40,476 bases of DNA from positions 1 through 40,476 of the forward strand of contig JANJXF010000032.1 in the NCBI GenBank assembly GCA_024709165.1, written 5' to 3'. The notes below the pieces were generated by a model. The model saw only the letters and a list, made by a program, of their open reading frames with translations, had not been told where the DNA came from and searched no databases. A program made the translations under genes and the position numbers. Positions 9,283 to 19,622 of this stretch are shown here, one piece after another; the stretch's first letter is position 1; the number at the start of each line of letters is the position of its first letter. This stretch comes from Thiobacillus sp. GTDB taxonomy: Bacteria > Pseudomonadota > Gammaproteobacteria > Burkholderiales > Thiobacillaceae.

Positions 9283-10358
9283 GCCCTCCCCCTGCGCCAG
9301 GGGCGCGTGCGCATGCGCCAATGGAACAGCATAGCGGTGGCGGCAAGCATGATCAGATGCGGCGCGACATTGCCGACGACGGCGTTGAGCTTGTCCTGCG
9401 AGACCCAGACCTGCGCCAGCGACAAAAGATTGTTGTAGACGAAATACAGCAGCAGCGCGACCAGCAGGCCATAGGAGCGGCGCGCGCGCGTATTGACAAA
9501 ACCGAGCGGAATCGCCATCACCGCAAGGATCAGTGCGGACAGCGGCACACCGATGCGCCACAGGAATTCGGCGCGCGCCTGCGGCGACGGATCGTGCAGC
9601 AGTTCATCGAGCGGTGCGTGGCGCACGCTGGCCGCCTTGTTTCCGACGGCGATGGGGTCGAGGCGCATCCAGTAGCGCTCGAATTCGACGACTCGGTAAT
9701 CGAGCCGCCCAGGCGTGCCCTCGTAACGGCGCCCGTTCTTGAACACGAGATAGCGCGAACCGTCGGGCAGTTCGGTGTGGCTGCCCTCGTGCGCCACCAC
9801 CAGACCAAGCTGTCCGTCGATGCGCGACTGCATGAAGACGTTACGCACCACACCGGTGAGCGGGTTGAGGGATTCCACATAGTAGACGCGCTGACCGCCG
9901 CTGGATTCCGCGAACAGTCCAGGCGCGATCAGGCTGCTCTCGCTGCGGCTGCGCAGCTCGTCGCGGTATTCGTTTTTCTTGGCCTGCGCCCATGGATTCA
10001 GAACCACGGTGAGCAGGAAGATCACCGCGGCCAGCGGCAGCGCGAAGGCGAGCACCGGACGCAGCCACTGCGTCAGCGACAGCCCGGCACCGAACCAGAT
10101 CACCATCTCGCTGTCGCGCCACATGCGTGACAGCGGCAGCAACACACCGGCAAACAGCGCGATGGTCATCAGCACCGGCAGGAAATACAGCAGGGAAAAA
10201 CCGAGGAAGGTGAATACCGCCTCGTTGGCGAGCTCGCCGCGCGCCACGTCGCCAAGCAGACGGATGAACAGCACCACCAGCGCGATCGCGACGAGCACCG
10301 TGAGCACGGCGCCCGCGGTCAGGCCCATTTCGCGCGTCAGCGTGCGCCGGTAAAGCAT
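9279..10358 (-). CDS. lptF: LPS export ABC transporter permease LptF
   Basis: Partner permease of LptG. From the ATG at 10358 the product is 359 residues and starts MLYRRTLTREMGLTAGAVLTVL, which resembles family starts. Six membrane helices flank a periplasmic domain (about residues 130-270, with GQRVYYVESLNPLTGVVRNVF). GVPLSALILAVMAIPLGF begins the second helical bundle. An in-frame ATG at 10394 would add twelve residues, but those bases overlap the TTGACA of the divergent pepA promoter and neither site has a good ribosome sequence. I prefer 10358 but am unsure. Confidence 0.93.
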   Translation of the reverse strand: MLYRRTLTREMGLTAGAVLTVLVAIALVVLFIRLLGDVARGELANEAVFTFLGFSLLYFLPVLMTIALFAGVLLPLSRMWRDSEMVIWFGAGLSLTQWLRPVLAFALPLAAVIFLLTVVLNPWAQAKKNEYRDELRSRSESSLIAPGLFAESSGGQRVYYVESLNPLTGVVRNVFMQSRIDGQLGLVVAHEGSHTELPDGSRYLVFKNGRRYEGTPGRLDYRVVEFERYWMRLDPIAVGNKAASVRHAPLDELLHDPSPQARAEFLWRIGVPLSALILAVMAIPLGFVNTRARRSYGLLVALLLYFVYNNLLSLAQVWVSQDKLNAVVGNVAPHLIMLAATAMLFHWRMRTRPWRRGRA

Positions 10359-10387
10359 GGCTCGAAACGAAGGCGCCGCAAACACTT

Positions 10388-10417
10388 TTGACATTCCGCA
10401 GGACCCGCGCCAATAAT
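10388..10417 (+). promoter_or_regulatory. sigma-70-type promoter for pepA
   Basis: TTGACA at 10388-10393 is a perfect -35 hexamer. AATAAT at 10412-10417 matches five of six bases of the -10, with 18 bases between. Predicted transcription start near 10424 leaves a leader of about 55 bases before the pepA ATG. It lies in the divergent lptF/pepA spacer. Confidence 0.6.
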
Positions 10418-10478
10418 CGCGCGGGCGGCGACATCGCCGCCGGACGCCACGATAAATTGTATTTTTTTGAGCACGGAT

Positions 10479-11996
10479 ATGAAGAACAGGGAAAGCGAAG
10501 TCGAATTTAGCATAAAAAGCGGCGCCCCCGAAAAGCAGCGCACGGCGTGCATCGTGGTCGGCGTGTTCGAGGGCCGCAAGCTCTCGGCCCCCGGTGTCGA
10601 AGTCGATCGCGTCAGCGAAGGCTACCTTGCCGGCATCCTGCGCGGCGGCGACATGGAGGGCAAGGCAGGTGCGGCGCTACTGCTTCACGGCGTCCCCAAC
10701 ATCCTTGCGGAACGTGTACTGCTGGTCGGTCTCGGCAAGGAGCGCGAGTTCCACGAAAAAGCCTATCGCGACGCCATCGCCACCGCGGTGAAAACCCTGC
10801 GCGACACCGGTGCGATGGACGCGGTGGTCACCCTGTCCGAGCTTGCCGTAAAAAAACGTGACATCACCTGGAGCATCGAGCAGGCCGTGGTCTGCGCGCA
10901 TGCGGCGCTGTATCGCTTCGACCGCATGAAGAGCAAGCACGAAGACACCCGCCGCCCGCTGAAGCGGGTGATGTTCACCATAGCGCGTCGTGGCGAATTG
11001 CGATCCGGCGAGACCGGTCTCGCACACGGGCTGGCCATTGCCCACGGCATCGATCTCGCCAGGGATCTCGGCAACACGCCCTCCAACATCTGCACGCCAG
11101 ACTATCTGGCGACCGAGGCGAAGCGGCTGGCGAAGGCCTACCGCTTCGGCTGCGAAGTCCTCGACCAGGCGGCCTGCGAAAAACTCGGCATGGGGTCCTT
11201 CCTGTCGGTCGGCAAGGGCAGCGACAAACCACCCCGCTTCATCGTGCTGAAGCACAACGGCGGCAACAAGGGCGACAAGCCCGTGGTGCTGGTCGGCAAG
11301 GCGATCACCTTCGATGCCGGCGGCATCTCGCTCAAGCCGCCCGCCGAGATGGATGAAATGAACTACGACATGAGCGGCGGCGGTGCCGTGCTCGGCGCGT
11401 TCCGGGCGATCGGCGAACTGGGTCTGCCGCTCAACGTGATCGGTCTCGTGCCATCCTGCGAAAACCTGCCCGACGCCCACGCCAACAAGCCGGGCGACAT
11501 CGTTACCTCGATGTCCGGCCAGACCATCGAGATTCTCAACACGGACGCCGAGGGCCGCCTGATCCTGTGCGATGCGCTGACCTACGCCGAGCGCTTCGAA
11601 CCGGACGCCGTCGTCGACCTGGCGACACTGACCGGCGCCTGCGTGATCGCGCTGGGCGCCCACCCCAGCGCGCTCTTCAGCAACCACGATCCGCTGGCAC
11701 GCGAGATCGAGCACGCCGCCGACCATGCCTGGGACCGCGTCTGGCGCATGCCGCTGTGGGACGATTATCAGGAGCAATTGAAAAGCAGCCTTGCCGACAT
11801 GGCCAATATTGGCGGGCGCCCGGCCGGCTCGATCACCGCCGCGTGTTTCCTGTCGCGCTTCGCCAAGAAATACCACTGGGCGCATCTGGACATCGCCGGC
11901 ACGGCGTACAAGGGCGGGCGCGAAAAAGGCTCGACCGGACGGCCGGTGGCGCTGCTGGTGCACTTTCTGCTCAACCGCGCCGCCAAAATATCGTGA
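10479..11996 (+). CDS. pepA: leucyl aminopeptidase PepA (M17 family)
   Basis: A two-metal aminopeptidase that removes N-terminal residues from peptides; in E. coli it also binds DNA. The 505-residue product has an N-terminal macro-like domain (VEFSIKSGAPEKQ) and the C-terminal catalytic domain. Metal and catalytic motifs include GKAITFDAGGISLKP and NYDMSGGGAVLG. The family signature is NTDAEGRLILCDAL. The ATG at 10479 is preceded in frame by a TTG at 10467; the ATG is chosen, with only a weak ribosome site. Its TGA overlaps the GTG start of holC. Confidence 0.96.
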   Translation: MKNRESEVEFSIKSGAPEKQRTACIVVGVFEGRKLSAPGVEVDRVSEGYLAGILRGGDMEGKAGAALLLHGVPNILAERVLLVGLGKEREFHEKAYRDAIATAVKTLRDTGAMDAVVTLSELAVKKRDITWSIEQAVVCAHAALYRFDRMKSKHEDTRRPLKRVMFTIARRGELRSGETGLAHGLAIAHGIDLARDLGNTPSNICTPDYLATEAKRLAKAYRFGCEVLDQAACEKLGMGSFLSVGKGSDKPPRFIVLKHNGGNKGDKPVVLVGKAITFDAGGISLKPPAEMDEMNYDMSGGGAVLGAFRAIGELGLPLNVIGLVPSCENLPDAHANKPGDIVTSMSGQTIEILNTDAEGRLILCDALTYAERFEPDAVVDLATLTGACVIALGAHPSALFSNHDPLAREIEHAADHAWDRVWRMPLWDDYQEQLKSSLADMANIGGRPAGSITAACFLSRFAKKYHWAHLDIAGTAYKGGREKGSTGRPVALLVHFLLNRAAKIS

Positions 11997-12427
11997 CCGA
12001 AGTCACCTTCTACACGTTCGCCGAGGACCCGCTCGATGTCGCGCGGCGCATCGCGACGAAGGCCTACGCACAAGGCCGGAAGGTTATGCTCTACACGCCC
12101 GACGCGGACGTCGCCGCCACCCTCGACCGCCTGCTGTGGGCCACGCCCGCACTCGGCTTCGTGCCGCACTGCCGTGACAGCGACGCGCTCGCCGGCGAAA
12201 CGCCCGTGCTGATCGGCATCAACCCGGACACACTGGGCCGCGCCGACGTCCTCATCAACCTCGGTGCTACCCAGCCGCCCGGCTACGCACGGTACGAGCG
12301 GGTTATCGAGATCGTCGGCCAGGACGACGCCGCACGCGAACAGGGGCGGGTACGCTACCGTTTCTATCAGGCGCGCGGTTACGCCCTGCACACCAACGAC
12401 TTGCGCACGCGTCAGGAGAATCTATGA
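11993..12427 (+). CDS. holC: DNA polymerase III subunit chi
   Basis: Chi connects the clamp loader to single-stranded DNA-binding protein through psi. The 144-residue product has the family pattern TEVTFYTFAEDPLDVARRIATKAYAQGRKVMLYT (read in two parts), with LLWATPALGFVPHC and PVLIGINPDTLGRADVLINLG after it. The C-terminal part has VIEIVGQDD and RVRYRFYQARGYALHTNDLR. The start is a GTG at 11993 embedded in the pepA stop (GTGA), and the ATG of the next gene overlaps its own stop (ATGA), so three genes are coupled. pepA-holC-valS is a common proteobacterial order. Confidence 0.93.
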   Translation: MTEVTFYTFAEDPLDVARRIATKAYAQGRKVMLYTPDADVAATLDRLLWATPALGFVPHCRDSDALAGETPVLIGINPDTLGRADVLINLGATQPPGYARYERVIEIVGQDDAAREQGRVRYRFYQARGYALHTNDLRTRQENL

Positions 12428-12924
12428 GCGACAGCCCCCTGCTCGGCAAGATGGATGCGCTGCTGAAAAAGCACCGCGGTGGCGATGCGCTGCCGGCCAG
12501 CGGGGCGAGCGCCGCGCCGCCGGCCGATGCCTGGCTGCCGGTGCTCACCGACATCATCGAACGCGGCACGCCGCCTGCATCTGCGGAAGCACCGCTGGCA
12601 CCAGCACCCGCTGCCACGCCCTCTGCATCCGCGGTCGCACCGGCGCCCGCGATGGCGGCACCCGAGCCCGAGCCCCCCTTCTCTGCCGTCGTCGAGACGG
12701 GGGCGCAGAAGCTTGCCGTGGGCGACACCCTCACCGAGCAGTTGATGAGCGAACTCGCCCCACGCCTGAGCGAAGTCATGGAAAAACAGGTCGCCGCCGA
12801 ATTGCGCAAGAATCTCGATGAAACCGTCTCCACCCTGCTCGCCCAGCTCGACGTCAACGTGCGCGAAATCGTCCGCGAAGCCGTCGCGGAAAAACTCAGG
12901 ACGCCGCGCGACCCCTCTGCCTGA
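12424..12924 (+). CDS. uncharacterised Ala/Pro-rich protein with a C-terminal helical domain
   Basis: A 166-residue soluble protein I do not recognise by function. The first fifty residues contain LGKMDALLKKHRGG and WLPVLTDIIERG. An Ala/Pro-rich linker (about residues 50-90) follows, then a helical C-terminus rich in charged residues (LTEQLMSELAPRLSEVMEKQ, REIVREAVAEKLRTP). It overlaps the holC stop by four bases and sits before valS. I have seen such linker-plus-helix proteins between holC and valS in betaproteobacteria, but I know of no assigned role. A scaffold or partner-binding protein is possible. Confidence 0.85.
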   Translation: MSDSPLLGKMDALLKKHRGGDALPASGASAAPPADAWLPVLTDIIERGTPPASAEAPLAPAPAATPSASAVAPAPAMAAPEPEPPFSAVVETGAQKLAVGDTLTEQLMSELAPRLSEVMEKQVAAELRKNLDETVSTLLAQLDVNVREIVREAVAEKLRTPRDPSA

Positions 12925-12983
12925 GCCGCCGCCTGGCCGGACCACCCGCTTTTTTGGGATAATCACGGCTTTGCCTGCAATCC

Positions 12984-15728
12984 ATGGAACTCGCCAAATC
13001 CTTCGAGCCGGCTGACATCGAGAGTCGCTGGTACGCCCGTTGGGAGAACGCCGGATACTTCAAGGCCGGCGACACCCCCGAGGCTCCCGCCTACTGCATC
13101 CTGCTGCCGCCGCCCAACGTCACCGGCACCCTGCACATGGGGCACGCCTTCCAGCACACACTGATGGACGCGCTCACGCGCTACCGCCGCATGGCGGGCG
13201 ACAACACGCTGTGGCAGCCCGGCACCGACCACGCCGGCATCGCAACCCAGATCGTGGTGGAGCGCCAGCTCGACCAGCAAGGCATCTCGCGCCACGACCT
13301 CGGTCGCGACAAATTCCTGGAAAAGGTGTGGGAATGGAAGGCGCATTCCGGCTCCACCATCACCCGCCAGATGCGCCGGCTGGGCACCAGTCCCGACTGG
13401 AGCCGCGAGCGCTTCACCATGGACGAAGGCCTGTCCAAAGCCGTCACCGAGGTGTTCGTGCGGCTCTATCGCGAAGGCCTCATCTACCGCGGCAAGCGTC
13501 TGGTGAACTGGGACCCGGTGTTGCAAACCGCGGTGTCCGACCTCGAGGTCGTGAGCCAGGAGGAAGACGGCTTCATCTGGGAAATCAACTACCCGCTGGA
13601 AGACGGCTCCGGCCATCTCACCGTCGCCACCACGCGCCCCGAGACGCTGCTCGGCGACACCGCCGTCGCCGTGCATCCCGAGGATGAACGCTACAGACAC
13701 CTCATCGGCAAGCAGGTGCGATTGCCCATAGCCGAGCGCAGCATCCCGGTCATTGCCGACGAGTACGTCGACCGCGAGTTCGGCACCGGCGTGGTCAAGA
13801 TCACTCCGGCGCACGACTTCAACGACTGGCAAGTCGGCCAGCGCCACAAACTCATCGCCATCAACGTTCTCACGCTCGACGCGAAGATGAACGACCTCTG
13901 TCCGGCCGAATACCAGGGCCTGGACCGCTACGACGCGCGCCAGAAACTGCTCGACGCGCTGCAGGCCCACGGCCTGCTGCTCTCCGCCAAACCGCACAAG
14001 TTAATGATTCCGCGTGGCGACCGTACCCACGCGGTGATCGAGCCCATGCTCACCGACCAGTGGTTCATGAGCATGGAGGGCCTGGCGAAGCAGGCGCTCG
14101 GCGTGATCGACACGGGCGAGCTGAAGTTCGTGCCGGAGAACTGGACCACCACTTACCGCCAGTGGCTGGAGAACATCCAGGACTGGTGCGTGTCGCGCCA
14201 GTTGTGGTGGGGCCACCGCATCCCCGCCTGGTACGACGCCGACGGCAACTTTTACGTCGCTCACAACGAGGAAGAAGCAAGAAAACAGGCCGGCGGTCGC
14301 GAACTGACGCAGGACGACGACGTCCTCGACACCTGGTTCTCCAGCGCGCTGTGGCCCTTCTCGACGCTGGGTTGGCCGGACAAGACAGTGGAACTCGAAC
14401 GCTACCTGCCAACCTCGGTGCTGGTCACCGGCTTCGACATCATCTTTTTCTGGGTCGCCCGCATGGTGATGATGTCACTGCATTTCACCGGCAAGGTGCC
14501 GTTTCACGAGGTCTACGTCACGGGCCTCGTGCGCGACTCCGAAGGCCAGAAAATGAGCAAGTCGAAGGGCAACGTGCTCGACCCTATCGACCTTATTGAC
14601 GGCATCGGCATCGACGAACTCATCGCCAAGCGTACCTCCGGCCTCATGAACCCCAAGCAGGCCGCCGGCATCGAGAAGCGCACTCGCCGCGAATTCCCCG
14701 AGGGCATCGCCGCCTACGGAACGGATGCTTTGAGGTTCACCTTCGCCAGCCTCGCCACCCACGGGCGCGACATCAAGTTCGACCTGCAACGCGCAGAAGG
14801 CTACCGCAACTTCTGCAACAAGCTGTGGAACGCCACCCGCTTCGCGCTGATGAACCTCGAAGGCCACGATTTCCTCCCCACGGCCGGGACAGATGGCGCA
14901 TACGACCCTTCCGACGCCGACCGCTGGATCGAGGCCCGTCTGCAGCAGGCCGTCAGCGACGTGCACGACGCCTTCGCCGCCTACCGCTTCGACCAGGCCG
15001 CGCGCGCCATCTACGAATTCGTGTGGGACGAATTCTGCGACTGGTATCTCGAACTTGCCAAGGTACAGTTGAACAACGGCTCACCCGGGCAACAGCGCGC
15101 CACGCGCAGGACGCTCGCCAGCGTGCTCGAAGCCACGCTGCGCCTCGCCCACCCCGTCATTCCCTTCATCACCGAGGAGTTGTGGCAGAAAGTCGCGCCG
15201 CTCGCCGGTATCGAAGGCGAGAGCATCATGCTCGCGCACTATCCGGAGAAGGATGACACCCAGCGCAATCCCGGCAGCGTCGCCAACATCCAGTTACTGA
15301 AGGAACTCATCAACGCCTGCCGCACCCTGCGCGGCGAGATGAACCTCTCCCCGGCGCAGCGCGTGCCGGTGGTGATCGAAGGTGACACCACGCGCATCGA
15401 CACGCTCGCGCCCTACATCGCCGCGCTCGCCAAGCTCTCCGGCGTCACCGCGGTGGCGACGCTCACCGAGGCCGATGCGCCCATCGCTCTCGTTGGTGAC
15501 ATGCGGGTGATGCTGGTGGTGGAAATCGACAAGCCCGCCGAACGCGCCCGTCTCGACAAGGAAATCGCGCGCCTCGAAGGGGAGATCGCAAAAGCGCAGG
15601 GCAAGCTCGCCAATTCGAGCTTCGTCGACCGCGCCCCCGCCGCTGTCGTCGAACAGGAAAAAACCCGGCTCACGGATTTCGGCGCCATGCTGGACAAGTT
15701 GCGCACGCAGCGCGTGCGCCTGGGCTGA
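12984..15728 (+). CDS. valS: valyl-tRNA synthetase
   Basis: Class I synthetase that charges tRNA(Val), with an editing domain that removes threonine. The 914-residue product begins [20 protein letters not shown]. The HIGH-type motif is [14 protein letters not shown] near residue 45. The editing (CP1) domain includes [20 protein letters not shown], and the KMSKS motif is in [16 protein letters not shown]-terminal coiled coil ends the protein ([20 protein letters not shown]), as is usual for ValS. No ribosome site is obvious before the ATG. A GATAAT at 12958-12963 could be a -10 element, without a matching -35. Confidence 0.97.
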   Translation: MELAKSFEPADIESRWYARWENAGYFKAGDTPEAPAYCILLPPPNVTGTLHMGHAFQHTLMDALTRYRRMAGDNTLWQPGTDHAGIATQIVVERQLDQQGISRHDLGRDKFLEKVWEWKAHSGSTITRQMRRLGTSPDWSRERFTMDEGLSKAVTEVFVRLYREGLIYRGKRLVNWDPVLQTAVSDLEVVSQEEDGFIWEINYPLEDGSGHLTVATTRPETLLGDTAVAVHPEDERYRHLIGKQVRLPIAERSIPVIADEYVDREFGTGVVKITPAHDFNDWQVGQRHKLIAINVLTLDAKMNDLCPAEYQGLDRYDARQKLLDALQAHGLLLSAKPHKLMIPRGDRTHAVIEPMLTDQWFMSMEGLAKQALGVIDTGELKFVPENWTTTYRQWLENIQDWCVSRQLWWGHRIPAWYDADGNFYVAHNEEEARKQAGGRELTQDDDVLDTWFSSALWPFSTLGWPDKTVELERYLPTSVLVTGFDIIFFWVARMVMMSLHFTGKVPFHEVYVTGLVRDSEGQKMSKSKGNVLDPIDLIDGIGIDELIAKRTSGLMNPKQAAGIEKRTRREFPEGIAAYGTDALRFTFASLATHGRDIKFDLQRAEGYRNFCNKLWNATRFALMNLEGHDFLPTAGTDGAYDPSDADRWIEARLQQAVSDVHDAFAAYRFDQAARAIYEFVWDEFCDWYLELAKVQLNNGSPGQQRATRRTLASVLEATLRLAHPVIPFITEELWQKVAPLAGIEGESIMLAHYPEKDDTQRNPGSVANIQLLKELINACRTLRGEMNLSPAQRVPVVIEGDTTRIDTLAPYIAALAKLSGVTAVATLTEADAPIALVGDMRVMLVVEIDKPAERARLDKEIARLEGEIAKAQGKLANSSFVDRAPAAVVEQEKTRLTDFGAMLDKLRTQRVRLG

Positions 15729-15759
15729 CAACGTCATCGACACCCGTCGGGCCGGGAGT

Positions 15760-15789
15760 CCCCTGCGCTCCTCCGGGATTCTGCAGGGG
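15760..15789. terminator. hairpin between convergent valS and mshN
   Basis: A perfect seven-base stem, CCCCTGC at 15760-15766 and GCAGGGG at 15783-15789, has a 16-base loop. It sits in the 62-base gap between the stops of two convergent genes, as a two-way terminator would. There is no T-run on either side, so it is not a standard Rho-independent terminator. Confidence 0.35.
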
Positions 15790-15790
15790 A

Positions 15791-16900
15791 TCACTTTCCT
15801 GCCTTGGCACGGGCAAAGGCGGCAAGATCGTCCGGGAGGACGCCGGTCTGCAGGGCGCGCTGGTAGGCGGTGCGGGCCTCGGCGAGCTTGCCCTGGGCTT
15901 CGAGGCTGATGGCGAGGCCTGTCCACCAGACGCCTTGGCCGGGCTGTTGCCTGAGGGCCTGCTCGTAATGGCGGGCGGCGTCATCGGGGCGATCGAGCTG
16001 GACGAGGAGCGCAGCGAGGGTGGCGCGGTATTCGGCACCGACACCCGACTTACCGGCGATCTGCAGGAGCGTGGTGGCGGCGCCAGCGTTGTCGCCGTGG
16101 GCGGCTTGCAGGCGGGCGAGGCCCATGGCAAGACCAGGGTGATCCGGGGTGAGGACGCGACCGTCGCGCAGGAGCGCTTCGGCTTCTGCGGTTTGGCCGC
16201 TGCGGCTGAGCAGCGCAGCGAGCGCCAGGCGCGCCTCGGCGTGGGCAGGGGCCGCGTCGAGGACGGCAAGAAGCGCGAGACGGGTGCCCTCGGTACGTCC
16301 GGTCTGGAGTTCCACGAGGGCTTTGCGGTAATAGGTATCGGCGATTTCGCCACCCGAGGGTGGACGGGTTTCGTGCTGGATAAGGGGTCGGGCGGACTCG
16401 ACCGCTGGGGTGGCAGGCAGTGTTGTTTCCGGCTTCAGGGTGATCCTGTTGCCGGGTTCAGGTGACGCGCCCACGAAGGTGACGGGCATGGAAACTTGCG
16501 GAGCCCGTTGCGGTACAGGCGGCGACTTGACGGTACGCGCATCGGCATCGGCATTGGCGGGGGCGGGGACGAGGGCTGCGGCAGTGGGTTCCTCCACAGG
16601 AGACGCCGGTGCGACGACGGGCGCCGTCGTGACGGACGGTGGCGCGGCGGCGGGAACCACGGCAACCTGGGCAGGTGCGGATAGAACAGGCTGGGTAGCG
16701 CGTGGCAGCACAGGGGACGCTTTGCCGATGGTCGTCCAGACGATCCAGGCGACCGCGCCGGCGATGGGCAGGAGGACGACGGCGAGCGTCCACAGACCGG
16801 ATCGGCGGCGGCGCAGTGCGGCAGCAGGCGCTGGGGACGATGCCGCAGGACCGATCTGGCGAGCGTCGAGTTCACGCAAGGTCTGGTTGATGATGCTCAT
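15791..16900 (-). CDS. mshN: MSHA biogenesis protein MshN (TPR protein)
   Basis: A 369-residue membrane-anchored TPR protein of the MSHA pilus system. The start MSIINQTLRELDARQ is characteristic of MshN. One membrane helix follows at about residues 36-56 (LWTLAVVLLPIAGAVAWIVW). Next comes a long Pro/Ala/Val-rich periplasmic linker, then TPR units from about residue 190 (ADTYYRKALVELQTGRTEG; ARHYEQALRQQPGQGVWWTG; LAEARTAYQRALQTGVLP). The ATG at 16900 overlaps the mshM stop by four bases. It is the last gene of the block and ends 62 bases from valS, convergent with it. Confidence 0.85.
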   Translation of the reverse strand: MSIINQTLRELDARQIGPAASSPAPAAALRRRRSGLWTLAVVLLPIAGAVAWIVWTTIGKASPVLPRATQPVLSAPAQVAVVPAAAPPSVTTAPVVAPASPVEEPTAAALVPAPANADADARTVKSPPVPQRAPQVSMPVTFVGASPEPGNRITLKPETTLPATPAVESARPLIQHETRPPSGGEIADTYYRKALVELQTGRTEGTRLALLAVLDAAPAHAEARLALAALLSRSGQTAEAEALLRDGRVLTPDHPGLAMGLARLQAAHGDNAGAATTLLQIAGKSGVGAEYRATLAALLVQLDRPDDAARHYEQALRQQPGQGVWWTGLAISLEAQGKLAEARTAYQRALQTGVLPDDLAAFARAKAGK

Positions 16901-17883
16901 GTGAGGGCGTTCTGTACGAGCCAGCCGGCGACAGCACCGGCCACGACGAGTGCGATGCCGGCGCAGATGCGCAGCCATGGGCTGGAGATGGGGCGTGCGG
17001 CAAGGGTGTCATGCGTGGCTTCGCGCACTTCACGCTTGCCGGGACGCTCAAGGCCGCGCGCCCAGGCGAGCATCAAAGCCTTGTGGGCGATGACGTTGGC
17101 GATGCGCGGAACACCGCCGCTGGCGGCGTGCAAGGCGGCGACGGTGCGCGCGGAAAACAGCGGCGCGACAGCGCGATCGCGGCCGGCACGCACAAGGCGA
17201 TGCTCGAGGTAGGCGGCGAGTTCGTCACGGGTGAGCGGGCGCAGGGTGTCGTGAAAGCTGATGCGCGTCTTGAACTGCGGGATGGCGTCGAGGCGGGCGT
17301 CGAGTTCGGGCTGGCCGAAGAGGACGATGCTGAGGAGCTTGCGTTTTTCGCTTTCGAGGTTGGACAGGAGGCGCACGGTTTCCAGACTTTGCGGCGCCAT
17401 GGCCTGCGCCTCGTCGATGACGAGAACGACCTGGATGCCGACCTGGGCGAGGTCGATGAGACGAGTTTCGATGCTGCGCTGAACGGTGTAGGCGCTTTCG
17501 CTCGCGGCAAGTTCGAAACCCAGTTCGGCGGCGACGGCGAGGAGAATGCCGGCGGGATCGAGGGCAGGGTTTGGCAGGTAGAGTGCACGCGCATTTGCGG
17601 ACAGTTCAGCGAGCAGGGTACGGCACAGCAGGGTTTTGCCGGTGCCGACATTGCCCACGATGCGGATGAAGCCTTCGCCGTTGGCGAGTGCGTAGCGCAG
17701 CGTGTCGAGCGCCTCACGATGAGATGGCGAGGCAAAGAAGAAATCGGTGTCGGGTGTGAGGCCGAAGGGCGCTTCGCCAAGGCCGAAGTGGGCGAGATAC
17801 GAGAGTGTATGGCCGGCCGGAGTGGGTGTCGGCACGGCGATCGGGGTGGCAAGGGTGGAAGCCGGCACGGCGAATGCGCTCAT
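16897..17883 (-). CDS. mshM: MSHA ATPase MshM (ExeA/GspA-type AAA+ protein)
   Basis: A 328-residue ATPase of the ExeA/GspA type. These enzymes are thought to help assemble or place the secretin. FGLGEAPFGLTPDTDFFF leads into Walker A (GNVGTGKT, near residue 77) and Walker B (VVLVIDEAQAM), then the sensor region LIFGQPELDARL-like SIVLFGQPELDARLD. A C-terminal membrane helix is present (LRICAGIALVVAGAVAGWLV), as in ExeA, although no peptidoglycan-binding domain follows. It starts 49 bases after mshL and is coupled to mshN. Confidence 0.88.
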   Translation of the reverse strand: MSAFAVPASTLATPIAVPTPTPAGHTLSYLAHFGLGEAPFGLTPDTDFFFASPSHREALDTLRYALANGEGFIRIVGNVGTGKTLLCRTLLAELSANARALYLPNPALDPAGILLAVAAELGFELAASESAYTVQRSIETRLIDLAQVGIQVVLVIDEAQAMAPQSLETVRLLSNLESEKRKLLSIVLFGQPELDARLDAIPQFKTRISFHDTLRPLTRDELAAYLEHRLVRAGRDRAVAPLFSARTVAALHAASGGVPRIANVIAHKALMLAWARGLERPGKREVREATHDTLAARPISSPWLRICAGIALVVAGAVAGWLVQNALT

Positions 17884-17932
17884 CCCGGTCGTTCAACGGT
17901 CTGGCACGGCAAATGATCGATCCAGCATGGCG

Positions 17933-19603
17933 TCATGGCAGAGGGGCGGGCCGTTCGAGTTTCTCGATGCGCTGCCGGGTGGCGAGGGCGTCGGTCTGCC
18001 AGTCTTCGTGCCGATCGATGACGGTGGGTTTGATGAGAATGACGAGTTCGCTCTTGAACGTGTTCTGGCGTGTGTTGCCGAACAGGTAGCCGATGAGCGG
18101 GATGTTGCCGAGGCCAGGGATACGGTTGGCACCACCGTCGAAGGCCTGTTTCATCATGCCGCCGATGGCGACGATGCGGCCATCCTCGACCTGCACGACA
18201 CTGTCGGTTTCCGATACTGCGCTGGATGCCAGCGGCAGGATGAGTTCGCCGGCGGCACCCGCGTCGATGAACTTGACCTTTTCGGTGACGACACTGACAG
18301 AGGGGCGCACATGCAGAGTGATGCGACCTTGCTCGTCGATCTGCGGGGTGACATCCAGCGCGATGCCGGAGAAGAAAGGCTGCAGGGTGACGCTGGGGGT
18401 GGTGGTGGTGCCGGCCCCGCCGGTGTTGCTGGTGGTCGATACGTCGGTGACGAAGAAATCGTCGGTGCCGACCCTGAGCACGGCTTTCTGGTTGTTCAGC
18501 GCGGCGATGCGTGGGCTGGAGAGGACGTGCACGTTGCCCTGGGTTTCGAGGAAGTCGATCAGTGCGGCGAAGCTTTTGGTCTGAAAGGCGAGACCGAAAA
18601 CGCCACCGGTGGTGCCGGACGCCGCTGGCAGACCGCCGCCGAGCACCTGGCCGAGCGTGCCGCTGGCGGCACCGGTGACGAAGTCGAAGCTGCCGGTATC
18701 GGCGCCGGCGGAGGTCTTGTGCAAGCCATTGTGCAGCACGGCCCAGTTGATGCCGGTCTGGAAACCATCCTTCAACTGGACTTCGAGGATTTTGGCTTCC
18801 AGCATGACCTGACGCTCGACGGCAAGCGCGGTGGCCTTGAGAAAACGCTCGACGTCGCGCATCGCCTGCGGTGCGGCCTTCACCACGACCACGCCGGACT
18901 GCGGGCTGACAATGACCGTGCCGGTGTCTCCGGCGATGGCATCGAGCGCAGTTTTCAGTTCACCCCAGAAATCGGAGTTGATAGTGGTGCTGATCTTGCT
19001 GGTTTCCAGCGACTGCTGCGTCGTGCCGCCGCTGCCCGAGCCGCCGGTGCTGCCGGCTCCGGCGCCACCGGTGTTGACGGAACCGGAAACGACGCGAGTG
19101 TCCGAGGTACCGGCACGCGTGCCGGCGAGATAGTTGACCTTGAAGATGCGCGTCTGCGCGGTGAGTGGATGCACCACCACACGGCTGCCATCGATCGCAT
19201 AGTCATAGCCGTAGAGCTCGCGGATCGAGGTCAGCGCCTCGGGCACGGTGACGTTCTTGAGGTTGGCGGAAATCACGCCAGCCACGTCCGGATGCACGAG
19301 CATGCTGTAGCGCGTGCCGGAGACGATGGCCATGAACACATCGCGGGCGGGTGCACCGTTGACCGCAAGATCGAAGCGTGTCTCGGGAAGCGGAATCGGT
19401 GCGGCCGCCCTGGGAAGCTCCAGCGCCAGCGACGGCAGTAGCGCCGCACGTGCCTGGGCGTCGCTGATCTGCGGCTGCACGGCTTGTGCTGCGGCGTCGA
19501 TTTCCGTGCGAATCGCCTCTTGCGTCGGACGTGCGGTGAGCGGACCGGCGCACGCCCCAAGCAGCAGTGGTGCGACGACGGACAGAATCCAGGGTTTGTT
19601 CAT
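17933..19603 (-). CDS. mshL: MSHA pilus secretin MshL
   Basis: Outer-membrane secretin through which the pilus emerges, 556 residues. The N-terminus is a lipoprotein signal ([17 protein letters not shown], Cys at 18), so it need not rely on a separate pilotin. A secretin/TonB N-terminal domain ([20 protein letters not shown]) is followed by an N-domain, then a Gly/Ser/Thr-rich loop (about residues 170-195). The C-terminal secretin barrel includes [20 protein letters not shown] and [18 protein letters not shown], and then [16 protein letters not shown]. The ATG at 19603 has AGGAG nine bases upstream. The longer open frame above it is out of frame with mshK. Confidence 0.93.
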   Translation of the reverse strand: MNKPWILSVVAPLLLGACAGPLTARPTQEAIRTEIDAAAQAVQPQISDAQARAALLPSLALELPRAAAPIPLPETRFDLAVNGAPARDVFMAIVSGTRYSMLVHPDVAGVISANLKNVTVPEALTSIRELYGYDYAIDGSRVVVHPLTAQTRIFKVNYLAGTRAGTSDTRVVSGSVNTGGAGAGSTGGSGSGGTTQQSLETSKISTTINSDFWGELKTALDAIAGDTGTVIVSPQSGVVVVKAAPQAMRDVERFLKATALAVERQVMLEAKILEVQLKDGFQTGINWAVLHNGLHKTSAGADTGSFDFVTGAASGTLGQVLGGGLPAASGTTGGVFGLAFQTKSFAALIDFLETQGNVHVLSSPRIAALNNQKAVLRVGTDDFFVTDVSTTSNTGGAGTTTTPSVTLQPFFSGIALDVTPQIDEQGRITLHVRPSVSVVTEKVKFIDAGAAGELILPLASSAVSETDSVVQVEDGRIVAIGGMMKQAFDGGANRIPGLGNIPLIGYLFGNTRQNTFKSELVILIKPTVIDRHEDWQTDALATRQRIEKLERPAPLP

Positions 19604-19622
19604 GCGCGTGTTCTCCTGTGTC

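Noticed and set aside
10677-11963. 428-codon minus-strand open frame inside pepA
   Set aside because: Antisense shadow of a full-length, motif-complete pepA; the composition is typical of shadow frames.
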